From: Auanema rhodensis
Lineage: Eukaryota; Nematoda; Chromadorea; Rhabditida; Rhabditidae
DNA length: 64,000 nucleotides
Assembly (NCBI GenBank): GCA_964057225.1
Contig: OZ059896.1
Span: 16,008,501-16,072,500 of the forward strand
Direction of reading: 5' to 3'
The notes below the pieces were generated by a model. It had not been told where the DNA came from. It did not search any database and saw only the letters and a list, made by a program, of their open reading frames with translations. Positions within the stretch are counted from its first letter, which is position 1. Every line of letters begins with the position of its first letter. Shown piece after piece: positions 12,014 through 24,212 of this stretch. Position numbers and translations under genes: made by a program.

Positions 12014-13289
12014 AAAAAAAATAAAAACTAGTAAATAATTATTTTAACTAAAAACGGAATAAAGCATAAAACAAAAAGAACTAGACAAATCGGCGGCTAA
12101 AATGAATATTGAGATAAGGTAGGCGTGTCGTTTAAAGAAAAGAGAAAAAGTGATGGAGAGAAAGCACGTGGTGCTAGACGAATGCCCTCTTCCCAATCAG
12201 ACCACCTTTTCTTCGTCAGAAAGTTCAATTTTAAAAGAAATAGTCAACATTTCAAATTCAAAAAATATCAATAAAAGCATGAATGTTCAGGGAAAAGAAG
12301 AAAAATTGAACACGTCGATAAAATAAAATGAAATAAAAAAGATCAGAAACGTACGCATCAAAAAAGGTCAATAATCTCAATTTAAAAACTGATAAAAAGA
12401 TTGCATGTTCATTGTTCTTCTATAGTATCATATTGAGTTTGATTGTAACAGATTTTTTTGCGAAAAATATATGAAAATAAAATGCTTGAAAAAAGTGTAT
12501 GATGAAACGGCTTTTTGAAAATCAATGAAAATGAAGTAAAGCGCTATGATCAGTTGCACGGCAACATTACGAAAACTATGTAACAGCGACTTTTGGAATT
12601 ACGACTTACAGATTTTATCACCTTTGGGAAATAAATAATATTAAAGATAAATTTTGGTATAAATGGCGACACAACATAACAGCTGAGCAGCGTCCACTCG
12701 CGCTGCTCCCTCTCCACGCGACATACTATTTCGCAATAGCTTTTTTTTCAAACAAATCGCGTGAGTGTAGTCCAGTCAGTGGGGGAAGTTTCTTAGATCA
12801 ATTAAAGCAAGTTTGTAAAACATTCAAATTATTGTAAATAAAAGTTTTTAGAGATAAAACTATTATTAAATAGTGCATACTATTTTTAAAGTCATCACAT
12901 GTAAAATGCTATCATTTTTCAACTATCATTTGTTTAGTAGCCAGAAGTTTAAGTAGTATATTAAAGTAAAATCATTTTCTTATTTTTTTTTGATTTGTGG
13001 AGTGTTGGTCATGCAAAAATGCATATAATTATGCATATAGCAGGTGTGTATGTCGTGCAATAGATGGGAGATTCATCGTTTTGGGCGGGGCTACGCAATG
13101 GTCTGTGCCGCGTCTCTTTCTCCAAAGGCTACGAAGAAGAGACTCGTTTTCCTCTTCCATCCTACCCTTGTTTTTTTGTTTTTAGGTTTTGAATTAACTT
13201 TGTCACTTTGAGTATCAGAAAGTTTGTTCTTTTTATACTAATAAAGTTTTATTATCTAGATTGTTAAATTTACCATTCACGGATAGCTC
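12007..13289. promoter_or_regulatory. Divergent intergenic region between phospholipase and CSPP1/CCDC66-like genes
   Basis: About 1.3 kb, AT-rich, without a convincing gene. It must hold the promoters of both flanking genes. It contains a CACGTG E-box near 12165 and a perfect 8-bp hairpin GAGCAGCG/CGCTGCTC (12685-12692 and 12701-12708) in a locally GC-rich patch. ATTATCTAG near 13258 could be the acceptor of a 5' UTR intron or trans-splice site for the plus-strand gene. Confidence 0.35.
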
Positions 13290-16200
13290 ATGGAGCTGCA
13301 TCCCAGGAATGGTACCCTCACAAAGAAAAAACAAGAGCAATGGGCCCAAGAACGAGGTAAGAAGGATTTTTCTCAGTGCTTAACTCGCTAATAATTTAAG
13401 CCGATAAGATACAATCAGGTGAATGGTACCCATTTGGCTCACCTGGAGGAGGATCTCCAAATAGAAAACATGCTACAATTTCCTATGATTCAAAATTAAA
13501 GGAGGTTAGTTGACGCTTCTTCATTTTTTTCTTTCACTTATTCGTTTTGTGTTTGTTTTATGAAGCGATTTGCATCCTGATAAGCTTGTCTTCTTTTTCA
13601 TTCCATATTTCCCACACCGATTGTCTTTTTGATAGTCCTTTTATCACAGCTCCCAAAAAGAATCGCTTCTGCTGTAAATGTAAACTATAATCTCTTGGTT
13701 ATGGCATCGAATATAGTTTTCTATCTCGATTTTCTGTAGAAGTGGAAAGATGTGGATCAGTTCCTCGCCATCCTCTTCTTTTTCTATTCATCATTCTGTT
13801 CCTCGTCTGAATAGATAACTTTGCTCTATAGAATCAAAACCGGATGATGTGTTTCGTTAGTGGTAGGGAAGACTGTCGTTTCCTAGAGGGATTCTTTTCA
13901 TTCTTCGTTTTCTATCAATAAATTGCTCTATTAGTATTCCCGGATAGTATGATGGTACTAGATAAGATGTTTGGCCCAAGGTGAACTATCTGGCAATGTA
14001 TATCCTGTGTACAGATTCATATCTACCGCAATAACTGAATTACTTGATTGAATTTGCTTTATTTTTCAATTTATTCATAATTAGAAATAATGAGAAGGAA
14101 CGGTATCTATGAAACCCTCAATCATGCAATTGATGGCTTTAGAGCTTTCTTTATCAAGCCTCCCATTGTGTTCTGGTTTATTTTCTTTCGAACACTTTTC
14201 TGATATTCAATTGACCAAGTTTCAGAAGCTATTATTAGCAAACATGCTGGAAGTGTATCGTTGAATACAATAATAATGTTGACATAAGAGAAGCTTCTCG
14301 CTTTCAGCATAAACTAATTCTATGCGCATGGTCTCCGAAACTTCTTTATTGGGCTCGCTGCTCATTTATCATCTTTTAAATGATCTGGGAATCTTTGACT
14401 TTATTATGAATAAGCTTGAAACATTTAGGGGTTTATTTAAAAGAGAACGAATATAAACTTTAGTAGGGATGTGAATTTTGATATTCACTTGTTCACATAT
14501 TGCAATTCTTCTTTTTCCTTTTTTTATCGATAGTGAGGTATAATAAACAAGATTGACTCATACTTCCTCATATATTTATTATTTGTTTAACTTATTTCAC
14601 GACTTAAAACTTAGAAAATTAAAATCTTCTTATGGTTGTTTGATATCAACAAAAATATGTGGCATGAAACTGTGTATTGAGAATGACGGAATTATTTCAG
14701 GAGAATGCAGGAAAAAATATTTCATCCAAATCTGGTACTGAAACTTCTGTTGAAGTGAGATTTGCTGATTTATTGATTCAACAACTAGCAATACATCTTA
14801 TTCTTTTTTTGTAGATTGTCGATCAATCCATAGATCCTCCAATGTCGCAGATGATATCTTTTCCGCCAGACATCTTACCTGTACCTAATAGGTACATTAC
14901 AAATATTATCTTGTTCTCATGATATCATCATCTATTTTAGATCTCCGCAAGAAAATGATATTAATTTAATTAATAATTCTTCTATATTACATAATGTAAG
15001 ATAATTTTAAATTTGTATTTGCATGTTGTGTATTGCAGTCTTATCCTGCTGCAATATCTGCTTGGCCTCCTGGAACTCTACCATATGCCTATAACCTGCT
15101 ACCGCCGGGTGTTATTCCGATTCCAATTAATGTAGCGCTTTCATTAAAGCAACTTTCTAAACGCGATTTTTTTATGTTCAGATGCCTTCACAACCAGGTT
15201 CATCTGATGGAAATAAAGATGCGGCATACTGTCCTCCATTTCTTCCAGGTTACGCTGGCAATTTCTTTTTCCCGCCAGCTGCTTATTTTGGCAATAAGCA
15301 AAATGGTTTATTTTAAATATGAATAAGCTAACTACTTCATTTATATTTAGAAGTAAATAAGAATATTCTCAATGATCAGGATAATAATAATGTACATGAT
15401 AATAATCAACAAACACCTTCCCAACTGTCTTCTATCAGTAAGAATATTACAATTTTCTTTCGTTTTTTTTACAGCAACTCTCCGTTTTTTCTTATTTTTT
15501 ATGTTATTTCTCCAGACCAATCGTTATCTTCTACTAATGACTCACAATCAAAAGATCCTAGCCCGCGTGAACGGGAAGAACATATTCACAAGTATACCTT
15601 AGCAAAATTTACATCCATAACATAACATGTTTAGTCATCCTAAAGAAAATGACGAAAACCATATAGACTCAGAGGAACATTTCATATTAGAAAGGAAAAT
15701 GCGTGAAGACAATGAGAAAACGGGACAGCAAGAAAACAATTCAAAAAAGGTAAAAAAAGATTCATCCCAGAAAGGAAAGTTTTGTATTATTTTAGAGACG
15801 TGAGTCACAGCTGGCAGAAGCTTGGGAGAAGGCTAAACATGAATCTGAAGTTCTGAAAAAAGCTAAGCTTTTTAAACATGTCTTGGAAGGTAATGACAGA
15901 AGCCCTGAATTAGAGAAGAAAATATTAGGGGTCGACAGCACCACAGGAAATCGCATTCTAAATGAGGTAATACATCTACACGGGTATTATGGACACATTA
16001 GGACCGTTTACTATTCTAGATCAATCAGTGGGAACGGCATAAGAAACGAGAGCATCAAGCTATTGAGAAGGCTCGTGAAAGCCGAAAGAGCCAAGACAGC
16101 GCACGATCCACTAGCGCCAGATCTCAGGTGCGTTCTTATAATTTCTTATTTACTTACATTGTGTCTTGTTAATATTGATTAACTATGATTGTGTCAGCTT

Positions 16201-19200
16201 TCAAATTTTTTTTATTTATCAGTTTGTCTAGCAAAATTACTGCAAGCTATTTCAGCTAGCATGTTCCATTAATTTACACATCAGCTGTCAAAATTCTTGA
16301 TTAATCTACCTCAATTTTTTTAAATCTTTTCAGTTTAGCTTTAGAGCTGATTATGCATACCATTTGATTCAATTTTTTGTTGCAATTTCTCCTTTTTATT
16401 AACTTAAATTGGTCTTGCAGAGTTCTCCAGCTAAGCATCGCTCTAAATCAGTGGATATTGATAGTAGGATCAACCCAAACCGTATGGATTCGACAACCGA
16501 GGCTAACAAGCAATCCGTAAATGGTTTGAACATTATTCTATTGGATCTGCCCATTAGTGTTTGCTTATTACTAGAACCGGCCCGAGGAAATCAAAATTCC
16601 CACATTCCTTTGTCAAGAAACGCTTACAATAGGTTGTCTCTTCGTTCCTCTAAATCTGTCACTACCTCTAAGTGAGTTCTTATTCTTACTTCTTTTTACC
16701 TTTTCCACAATTTAAATGCACTGTTTATAGGGAAGGATTTCGTCATATTCCGCCTATGAATAATTGTCAGGTTGGAATTAATAAACATAGTACGCATACA
16801 CCGCACCCTAGAGATAATACTGAATCTAGAATTCCTGTTCCACAAGCTAGAAGGTACCTTTTTTATTTATAGCAATGGTTTAAAATAGATTTAAAGAGCA
16901 CCAACTCAAGTGATAACGAATGATCGTGAAGACGTATCAGTGAATTCATGTAATCAAGAAAATCAGGTAATGACGTCTAAAAAAATTAATGTCCAACGTA
17001 CTTGTGTCTTTCGTTGTTTTGAATAACAATCTGTAGGTTTAGCATGTTAAACAAACATTTACAGTCTGCACAGTCGAGTATTAGAAGAACGCCTAAAAGA
17101 TCTGGAGATAAAAACCATCTGGAAGATCAGAAGGTACGTGTTTTATCGATTGATTGCATGTCGAGGAATTTGAAATATTTCAAGTTCGTGTGCTCTATTC
17201 CGAACTTCCCATTTTGGTCTATGATGTGCAAATTGTTAATTGCATTTTATATCTTACTGTTCATAATTTCATAATCAATCTGTTTTGTCTTACATTTTAT
17301 TACGCCGCCCGTTCTGAATCATCCCATTGGCCAATTTCACCTACAGATTTGACAGAGGAAGCATATCCAAGGATCTGTTGTTGCCTTGTATTTTCATTTC
17401 TGTTTTTTTTACAAATGCAAAATGTTTTAATATTTCACATGACATTGCATCAAGCCTTATCTTGAGTTCTTTATGACCAATGTAGAGCTCTGTTGCGATT
17501 TCTAGGCTGTTAAGTCTTAGTTCTTCCCTTTTTTCCGTTTCAAGAATGATAAGTATGCGGTCAATTGCTAAGATAGCGTTTACAGTTTAAACGCCTCCGT
17601 TTTATACTTGCTATTTTTCATCTCGCTTCATACAACGGCTTCCTCTTTACTGTTCGCATTATTATGATATGGTGAATGTTCTTTTACCCTACTAACACTC
17701 CTCTGTCCAAGAAAGGTAATAAGACGGAACTCTTTTTGTCATATTAACTGGGCGTGTGATTCTAATCGGATTAGACCTATTGTTTCGCTACGTTTATCGC
17801 TGCAAATATTCTTTTATTTTCTTGAGTTATTTCTACATCGCGTGCCAACTAGAATCTATGAAATGTGATCCTCTGTTTATTTACGCAATGGTCATCCTTC
17901 TATTGCAGCATCGTTCACATTATCTATCGATACTTTCTATTATTATGCTCTGATTTCATAGCTTGTACCAGCAGTTGAGATTTGGAGAAGGTTTAGTGAT
18001 TTCACCATCTCCTTCTTCACACATTATAAAGACAGCTGCTGTTGGTCACCACAGGAGGACCACATGTGTACATTTTTTATCCGCTGTAATCATCTCTTTC
18101 GTATTTCATTGTGGGCAAATACTTCCTTCTCGTATGTAGTCTGCAAGTAGTTACAGTGCGGACGTCGTAGTTTTACTTGTTCCTAACAAGGCCACAATAT
18201 GTCAATTAGCCCCACTTTCTACATTACTGTTATACATATATATCTTTCTTATTCTTCTATGTGCTATGTTTCTTGCTGAGGTGACGCTGTTTGTCCAGTG
18301 CCTATCTTCGATTTTACTTTTCTGGTAATGTCGTATTTCATTATTTTCCCTATGTGAGACTTGTACTCTCGCACCGAAGGTTGCCGACCTTCGAAGTTTT
18401 ATTGCGTTCACGCACCTTTTCTTCTCTTTATAGCGATTTGTGAAAATTGGATTTTTTTACAATTTGTAATCTCATTTTCAACTTCGAATTTCCAGAATCC
18501 TCTGTTGAATCCTATTGCCACTCGAAAAATGCGTCCAAATGCTAAAAATTTGTCAAATCTAAGTGGAACAGTCGGCAGTCTTGATAGTAATGAAGAAACT
18601 AGCAGCGGATCTGAATGCCACGTATCTCCCAAGTATGTTTTACAGCACTCCACATTTTACTCCGCGTTGATTATATAATTTTTTTTTGCAAATTTATGAT
18701 TTTAGCAGCTCTCCAGTTCCTTCTATTGTAATTGATACTAATGATGCAAAAAAATCGATTGTACCAGAGATTCAAACAACTCCAAAAGCTCCGTCGAACG
18801 CACTCGTAAGACTCGTATCATTGTAATTTTGATTACAATCGATTTTTCAGCGTTCACGTAGTGCTTTTAATTCTCCGAATTTTGGAACTCCTCTTAATGG
18901 TGGATTAAGAGCTGCTATATACAAACAAAAAATTGGTCAAAAGGGTTGTTCTAATCATGAAGAGGTCAGTAAAGTGTTAATTAATTGTTATATATGTGTT
19001 TCTCTTGTAGGATACTTTATCACCAGATGTTAGAAGAAAGGCAGAAGCTTCCTTGTCAAGAACATCGTCCATGTCTTCTCTCAGAGGATCAATTTCTAAT
19101 CTAAGAGGATCGATGTCCAATCTTAATATCAATGTCGCCGATTCTCCTGCTTTCGGAAGGTTCAAAAGCATGGTATGTGTTTATATTTCTTGGAATTTAT

Positions 19201-19370
19201 TATTTTTTTTCTATATTTAGAACCCGGCATATCGATCATTTAATAATAAAAAAAGCAGTGATAGGCAAAAAGCCACATTAGAACGATTAGCACTGTTAAG
19301 GGAGCAGCTCCGAGCCAAAGAAAATTTTTTGGACAGTAATTCTGTGTGTAGCACTCCTGGTAAGCCATAA
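13290..19370 (+). CDS. Many-exon coiled-coil/low-complexity protein, CSPP1/CCDC66-like N-terminus
   Basis: I do not recognise the whole protein. It starts at 13290 (MELHPRNGTLTKKKQEQWAQ). The second exon has WYPFGSPGGGSPNR, which resembles the FG-x-PGGG-AP element of microtubule-associated CSPP1/CCDC66-type proteins. Later exons are proline-rich (about 15040-15300), asparagine/serine-rich (about 15370-15590), then coiled-coil and basic (RRESQLAEAWEKAKHES at about 15797; QWERHKKREHQAIEKARES at about 16025). Serine-rich exons follow, including a duplicated SLRGS-SNLRGS-SNL motif near 19080, and a final helix reading ATLERLALLREQLRAKEN. The stop is at 19368-19370. About twenty exons join in frame; introns near 13510-14700 and 17500-18490 are about 1 kb and could hide further exons. 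A cytoskeletal role is inference. Confidence 0.6.
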
Positions 19371-19841
19371 GCTTTAAGAAAATGTTGAATTGTTTGTTTC
19401 TGCATATCTCTATCACTTATATCAGATTATAATTTCACTTTATGAGTCATATTAATAACGACTAAGTCGAATAATATAATATACTCGGTTTCGGCATATT
19501 CGTGTACTGTATCATAGCCCTTTTACTTCGCAGCGTTTTCTTCTTGCCTGCTGTGTGTGTGTCTCTTCTCTCTCACAAATATCATAAAAGCTTCCATACA
19601 TGACGTCATTTTTTTTAATTTCTGAAAATGGTTACCTAATGAAGTTTTTTTCTAATTATTGATATCGATCTTTTGTCACCTGATTTTTTACGGATATATG
19701 TACAATAGAAGTTGTAAAAAAGAATAAAATTTTCTCTTTCAAATATGCTTTTGAAACATTTGTTAATAATCAAGATATCGCGGTGTAATATGTTGCTTAT
19801 GTGGTAAAATTCAGGTATCAACGGTAACGTTTTGTTTCAGA
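19371..19841. other. Intergenic DNA upstream of the SDR gene
   Basis: AT-rich, no gene seen. The 3' UTR of the upstream gene and the promoter or intercistronic part of the SDR gene lie here. TTTGTTTCAG at 19831-19840 ends two bases before the SDR start codon and looks like a trans-splice acceptor. Confidence 0.4.
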
Positions 19842-19844
19842 ATG
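19831..19844 (+). promoter_or_regulatory. Trans-splice-like acceptor at the SDR start
   Basis: TTTGTTTCAG ends one base before ATG (19842-19844). The long hydrophobic N-terminus reads straight from this ATG, and no in-frame upstream exon is visible. Confidence 0.55.
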
Positions 19845-21340
19845 GGGGTTTTATCATTTTTTTCGGATCCTTGGATTGAATTCTTCATTTGTATTTATAT
19901 CTATTTTCTCGCAGCTTATTATAGCTTAAAGGAATTATTATTTGAAGCAACTCATCAAGGGATTGAGCGGAAGTACGCCTTTTTTTAAGTCTAAAAATAT
20001 GCTACATAAATTAATTTAATTTCCTTATTCAAAAAGATTTTCGATAATTTTTTTTAGATTGTTGGATGAAATTGATAAATCTCCTTTAATCAAACATAGA
20101 CAGAGCAAAACTGCCATTGTCACTGGTGCTGATGGAACCATTGGCACGGAAGTTGGTTAACTATTTCATCCGCAACTGATTTGACTTTCCACATATTTTT
20201 GTTTTAAGATTGTTAAACGATTACTTTCCTATGGATTCACAGTGCATGCTCTTGTTGGTGATAAAGATAGGGTAAGGGGAAAGCTAAATGAAATTTATAT
20301 TTGTAAGTTATGTTAGGCATCCATTTCTTTTAACAGCGAAAAGGCTGCCATAGGACGTCGCACTTTAAAAATATATCCTATTGGATTTCAAGATCCTTTT
20401 GAGGTTAATAACTATCGTAGGATTATGATTTTTATGAAATGTTTCAGCTGTTGGACTTTGCAGAGCAATTCGCAAAGGGGCCATCTTCCTTGGATTTAGT
20501 AGTTCTTTCAGCTGGAACAATGCTTGCTAAAGAAAAGGTTTGAACTTTTATATTTTTTGATACTCTCATAATTATTTTTAGCGAATTGATGGTGTCGAAT
20601 CTCATATGTGTATTAATGTTACATCGCATGCTCTCCTATTAGATACTATCAAAGGGAAATTAACTTCTAATGCCAGGTACTTATCAAAATTGTATGTATT
20701 TATTAATCTTTTTTTAGAATTGTGGCTTTAAGCTCTGCTTGTTCACATGCTGCCCATTTGCCACAAATTTATAACAAAGGTTTGTCTTTAAATTGTGGGA
20801 TTTATTTTGAATTATTCTTTTAGAACATGTACTGTCATCTTACTTAGGTCCCTATCAGTCATATGCATTTTCTAAATTAGTTTTGTCATCATATGTACAT
20901 GAATTAGCTTCTATAGAGTTGGACCATATTTTGGATTATCGTATTATATGATATGATTTATTATAGAAAATTACCAATTGTCAGTGTTCATCCTGGTGTG
21001 GTTCCTGGAACGTTATATCGACACACCAAAATCTATTTGAGGATATTCATATATTTTGTTTTACCCTTTCTTATGAGGCATTCTCTGTTAAATAATTTGT
21101 CTTTAATATTTTTTTTCAGAAAACCAAGATTTGCGTCTTTGCTTGTTCTTCATACAGCTCTTCGTCGAGATTTCACTCCCGGATCTTATTATGAAGATTG
21201 CATCGCTAAGAATGTCTTTAAAAACATTGCTGAAAAGGTATTTAACAGCTGTAAGCTACGTGTCAAACTCTTTTTAGGATCGTCAAACTGTTTACGAGGT
21301 AATTAAAGCTCAACTTTCTGAATGGAAATCTACTGATTGA
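19842..21340 (+). CDS. Membrane-anchored short-chain dehydrogenase/reductase
   Basis: NAD(P)-dependent oxidoreductase of the SDR family. The protein starts MGVLSFFSDPWIEFFICIY, giving an N-terminal hydrophobic segment (about residues 10-28) likely to anchor it in a membrane. The cofactor motif is TGADGTIGTE, followed by a beta-alpha pattern with LDLVVLSAGTML (NAG-like position is SAG) and the active-site motif YQSYAFSKLVLSS (YxxxK). VSVHPGVVPGTLYRHT matches the PG motif after the active site. The stop is at 21338-21340. Architecture resembles DHRSX/retinol dehydrogenase-like SDRs, but the substrate cannot be told. The SAG in place of NAG and the lack of a fully standard TGxxxGxG (here TGADGTIG) are mild deviations. 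The start follows a TTTCAG acceptor by one base. Confidence 0.85.
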
Positions 21341-21379
21341 TTAATTATTAATTTCAACACGGGTTTCAAATGTTTTTCA

Positions 21380-21394
21380 AATAAAATATTTATT
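21380..21394. promoter_or_regulatory. Palindromic bidirectional poly(A) signal
   Basis: AATAAA (21380-21385), three bases, then TTTATT (21389-21394, AATAAA on the minus strand). It sits in the 137 bp between the stop codons of the convergent SDR and succinyl-CoA ligase genes, 40 bp after one stop and 84 bp after the other. The same 15 bp can serve both transcripts. Confidence 0.6.
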
Positions 21395-21477
21395 AATATA
21401 ACAATGATATAATCTATGTAAAAACATAACAACAAATTTCAAAAACATCTATTCACTAACAATTATGAGACCGCTTT

Positions 21478-23279
21478 CTAATGAATGGATTGAACTGCTT
21501 TCTCAGCAGCTTCAGATAGGTTTGATGCAGAAATAATTGAAAGACCAGAGTTCTCCATAATTTTCTTGGCTTCTCCGACATTGGTTCCTTGAATTGATGA
21601 GTTATATTGTTTCATATACCGCTAAATCATTACCTTCCAAACGGACAACCAATGGAATTTTAAGTTGGATCTTCCTACACGCAGCAACTACGCCATTAGC
21701 GATAGTTGCACAATTTACAATTCCTCCGAAAATGTTGACTAAAACACACTTTACCTAAACAAGTAAACAATATTTCCTAGTGTTCAGCAAATAATCTTAC
21801 TTTGGAATCACCAGTAATTATTTTTACAGCCTGATAAACTTGATCTTCGGTAACAGCTCCTCCTACATCAAGGAAATTTGCAGGCTCCCCTCCTTTCAAC
21901 TTTATTTCATCCATAGTAGCCATAGCTAGCCCAGCTCCATTAACTAAATTTTTAGAACTACAATAGTTCGAAACATTTTCACATACCCAAGCAAGCAATG
22001 TTTCCATCCATTCCTATATAGTTAAGTTTATGTTTATGAGCTTCAACCTCACGGGCATCTTGCTCGGAGGTATCTTCCATATCAAAAATTTCTCTTTGTC
22101 TGTAGGATGCAGAATCATCGAAATTCATTTTAGCATCAACACAGAAAACGTTTCCATCGAAAGTTTCCACAAAGGGATTAATCTCAACCTGGGTAGCATC
22201 AACAGCAATAAAGAGATTATAGAGTCTAATAATTTCTTCAGCAGCCTAAAACCACCAAACTAAATTAAAGTGCAGAATTCATTCTACTTTTCCGACAAGA
22301 TCTCCTTCAAAGCCAAGATTCTTAGCTATCTTGTTAGCCTGTTCATTGGTCATTCCAATAGAAATATCTACGGGTTCCTATAAGACACCAATAACTTTGA
22401 AAGAAAAAGAAATAGGATGTACTTTGAAAATGAGATGAGGAGTAGCCTCAGCAACATGTTCGATATCCATTCCTCCAGCAGGACTAGCAACAACAACTGG
22501 TCCGTTGGATTCTCTGTCCATTAAAACTGCTAAATAGGTTTCCCTTTTAATTGTAACTCCCTCCGCAACCATAACCTCAAAGAAATAACATTAATATATG
22601 AACAACATGGGTTTCTTACTTTCTCAACTAAAACACCACCAGGTGGAGTTTGTTTAGTAACGAGATGTTTGCCAATCATTTCAGGGATAGCTTCTAAGGC
22701 TTCGTTGCGGCTGAACATACGAATACGAGTAATAAAGATAATATGAATAAAGCATACTCGTATGTAATAAAAACTCCACTGAGCCCTGGTTTTCCATCGA
22801 TAAACTTTCCTTTTCCACGACCTCCAGCAAGAATTTGAGCTTTAACCACAAATTCAATATCTCCTAAAATTATATCATAACAATATCTTAATGAAACATT
22901 TTTTTCCATTGTTTTTAGTTTTCGCACATGATTGTTCGACTCTAAACTTTGCGCTCAACTTTTAACGATTATCACTTTGGATGTAGTGAAATTGATAACT
23001 AAAGTTAAAATATCTAACCGAAGTTAGCTAACTTATTAGCAGCATCAATTTTGTTTGAAGAAACGATGAATTTTTGAACACTACATCCGTGCCTGAAAGA
23101 TTCGGTATAAGAATTTGCAACATAATTTCCACAAACTTTTCCAAAATCTGTTTACTTTGATATTCTTGTAAGTTCAAAAATCTGAACTGCTGAGCCTACA
23201 AGACCACATTTTAGCGTGAATTCACGAAAAATAAACTCACGTTCAATACACTCCTGACTCTTCCAAAACTGCGCAGCAT
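21478..23279 (-). CDS. Succinyl-CoA ligase beta subunit, GTP-forming type, mitochondrial (SUCLG2)
   Basis: Beta subunit of the TCA-cycle enzyme that converts succinyl-CoA to succinate with nucleotide triphosphate formation in the mitochondrial matrix. The first exon encodes [13 protein letters not shown], a short basic presequence. Mature-start residues [16 protein letters not shown], the ATP-grasp segment [14 protein letters not shown], the metal site around [20 protein letters not shown], and C-terminal [17 protein letters not shown] then follow. The phrase [10 protein letters not shown] and VVRLEGTNV fit the SUCLG2 (GTP) branch and not SUCLA2, which has IMRCDVIAQG at this position. The stop is at 21478-21480. 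Exons are interrupted by short introns. Length and all visible domains look complete. Confidence 0.92.
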
Positions 23280-24212
23280 CCTAGACAAGGAGACTTATTA
23301 ATATATCAGAATTATACCAAAACTAATATTTAAAATTGATTGAAAACAAAAACAAAAAAACAAAGACGTCTTTGGAAATATTTTAATACAAACTCTGTAT
23401 ACAAAACATATATATATATATAGTAATGGAGATGATAAAAACCTATTCCATAAATAACACATAAAATTCGTCACAGTAAAAAGATTAGTATGGCAATACT
23501 ATTTCATGATTCGCTAATTTGAAATACGACGGTAGGCACAAATGCATAACTTATGTTAAACACTGTAATGTAACAAAGAATTAAAGGCATCCTTTTTATG
23601 GATAAAACAAGCTGAAAATCATCAGAAGTTATGACAACTAGATGAAAATCTTGGAAAATACGTAGAAAGGCTTTTTGACAAGAATAAATTGATTGAATCC
23701 AATAAATGCACATGGTTTAGCATGTCTAAAACTATATAACTCAAAATCTTTTCCATTATAAACCTAATAAATAGGGTCGTTGAATAAGCATGATATTCGC
23801 ATTTTATATTTTAGATCAAAAATGGTTTTCTTTACACAAAAGTTCATTTTAACGAATCTCAGACTTATTCTAATATCGAAAATAAGTCGATTAACTCATT
23901 AACCTAGCGAATATAGCACGAGTTTAATGTCTCAATATCGCAGCTGGTGAATTAATTCGAAATGTAATAGTTGAATTATAATAGAACAGATCTTCTACTT
24001 TGGGTGAACATATCTAATAAATTGAACAACCCAAGATCCTGTTTATAATTATTTTGAATAGGATTACTATGCTCTGAAATCATCTTTTCTTTTGTAAAAT
24101 GCGTGTTCACGAAATGAAGAGCTATAACTTTCACTAGCTATGAGAAAAAGAAGAATTAATCTCTCTTTCTATCAAGAGAATCTTCGAAGTTCAACCCTAA
24201 AATGCTCATTTT
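23280..24212. other. AT-rich intergenic DNA between hexokinase and succinyl-CoA ligase genes
   Basis: No gene seen. A short (AT)n run lies near 23410. The interval holds the 3' UTR of the hexokinase-like gene and the promoter of the ligase gene. Confidence 0.4.

Noticed and set aside
15033-15602. Plus-strand ORFs as independent small genes
   Set aside because: They consist of exons of the 13290-19370 gene read through into introns; splice sites cut them correctly.
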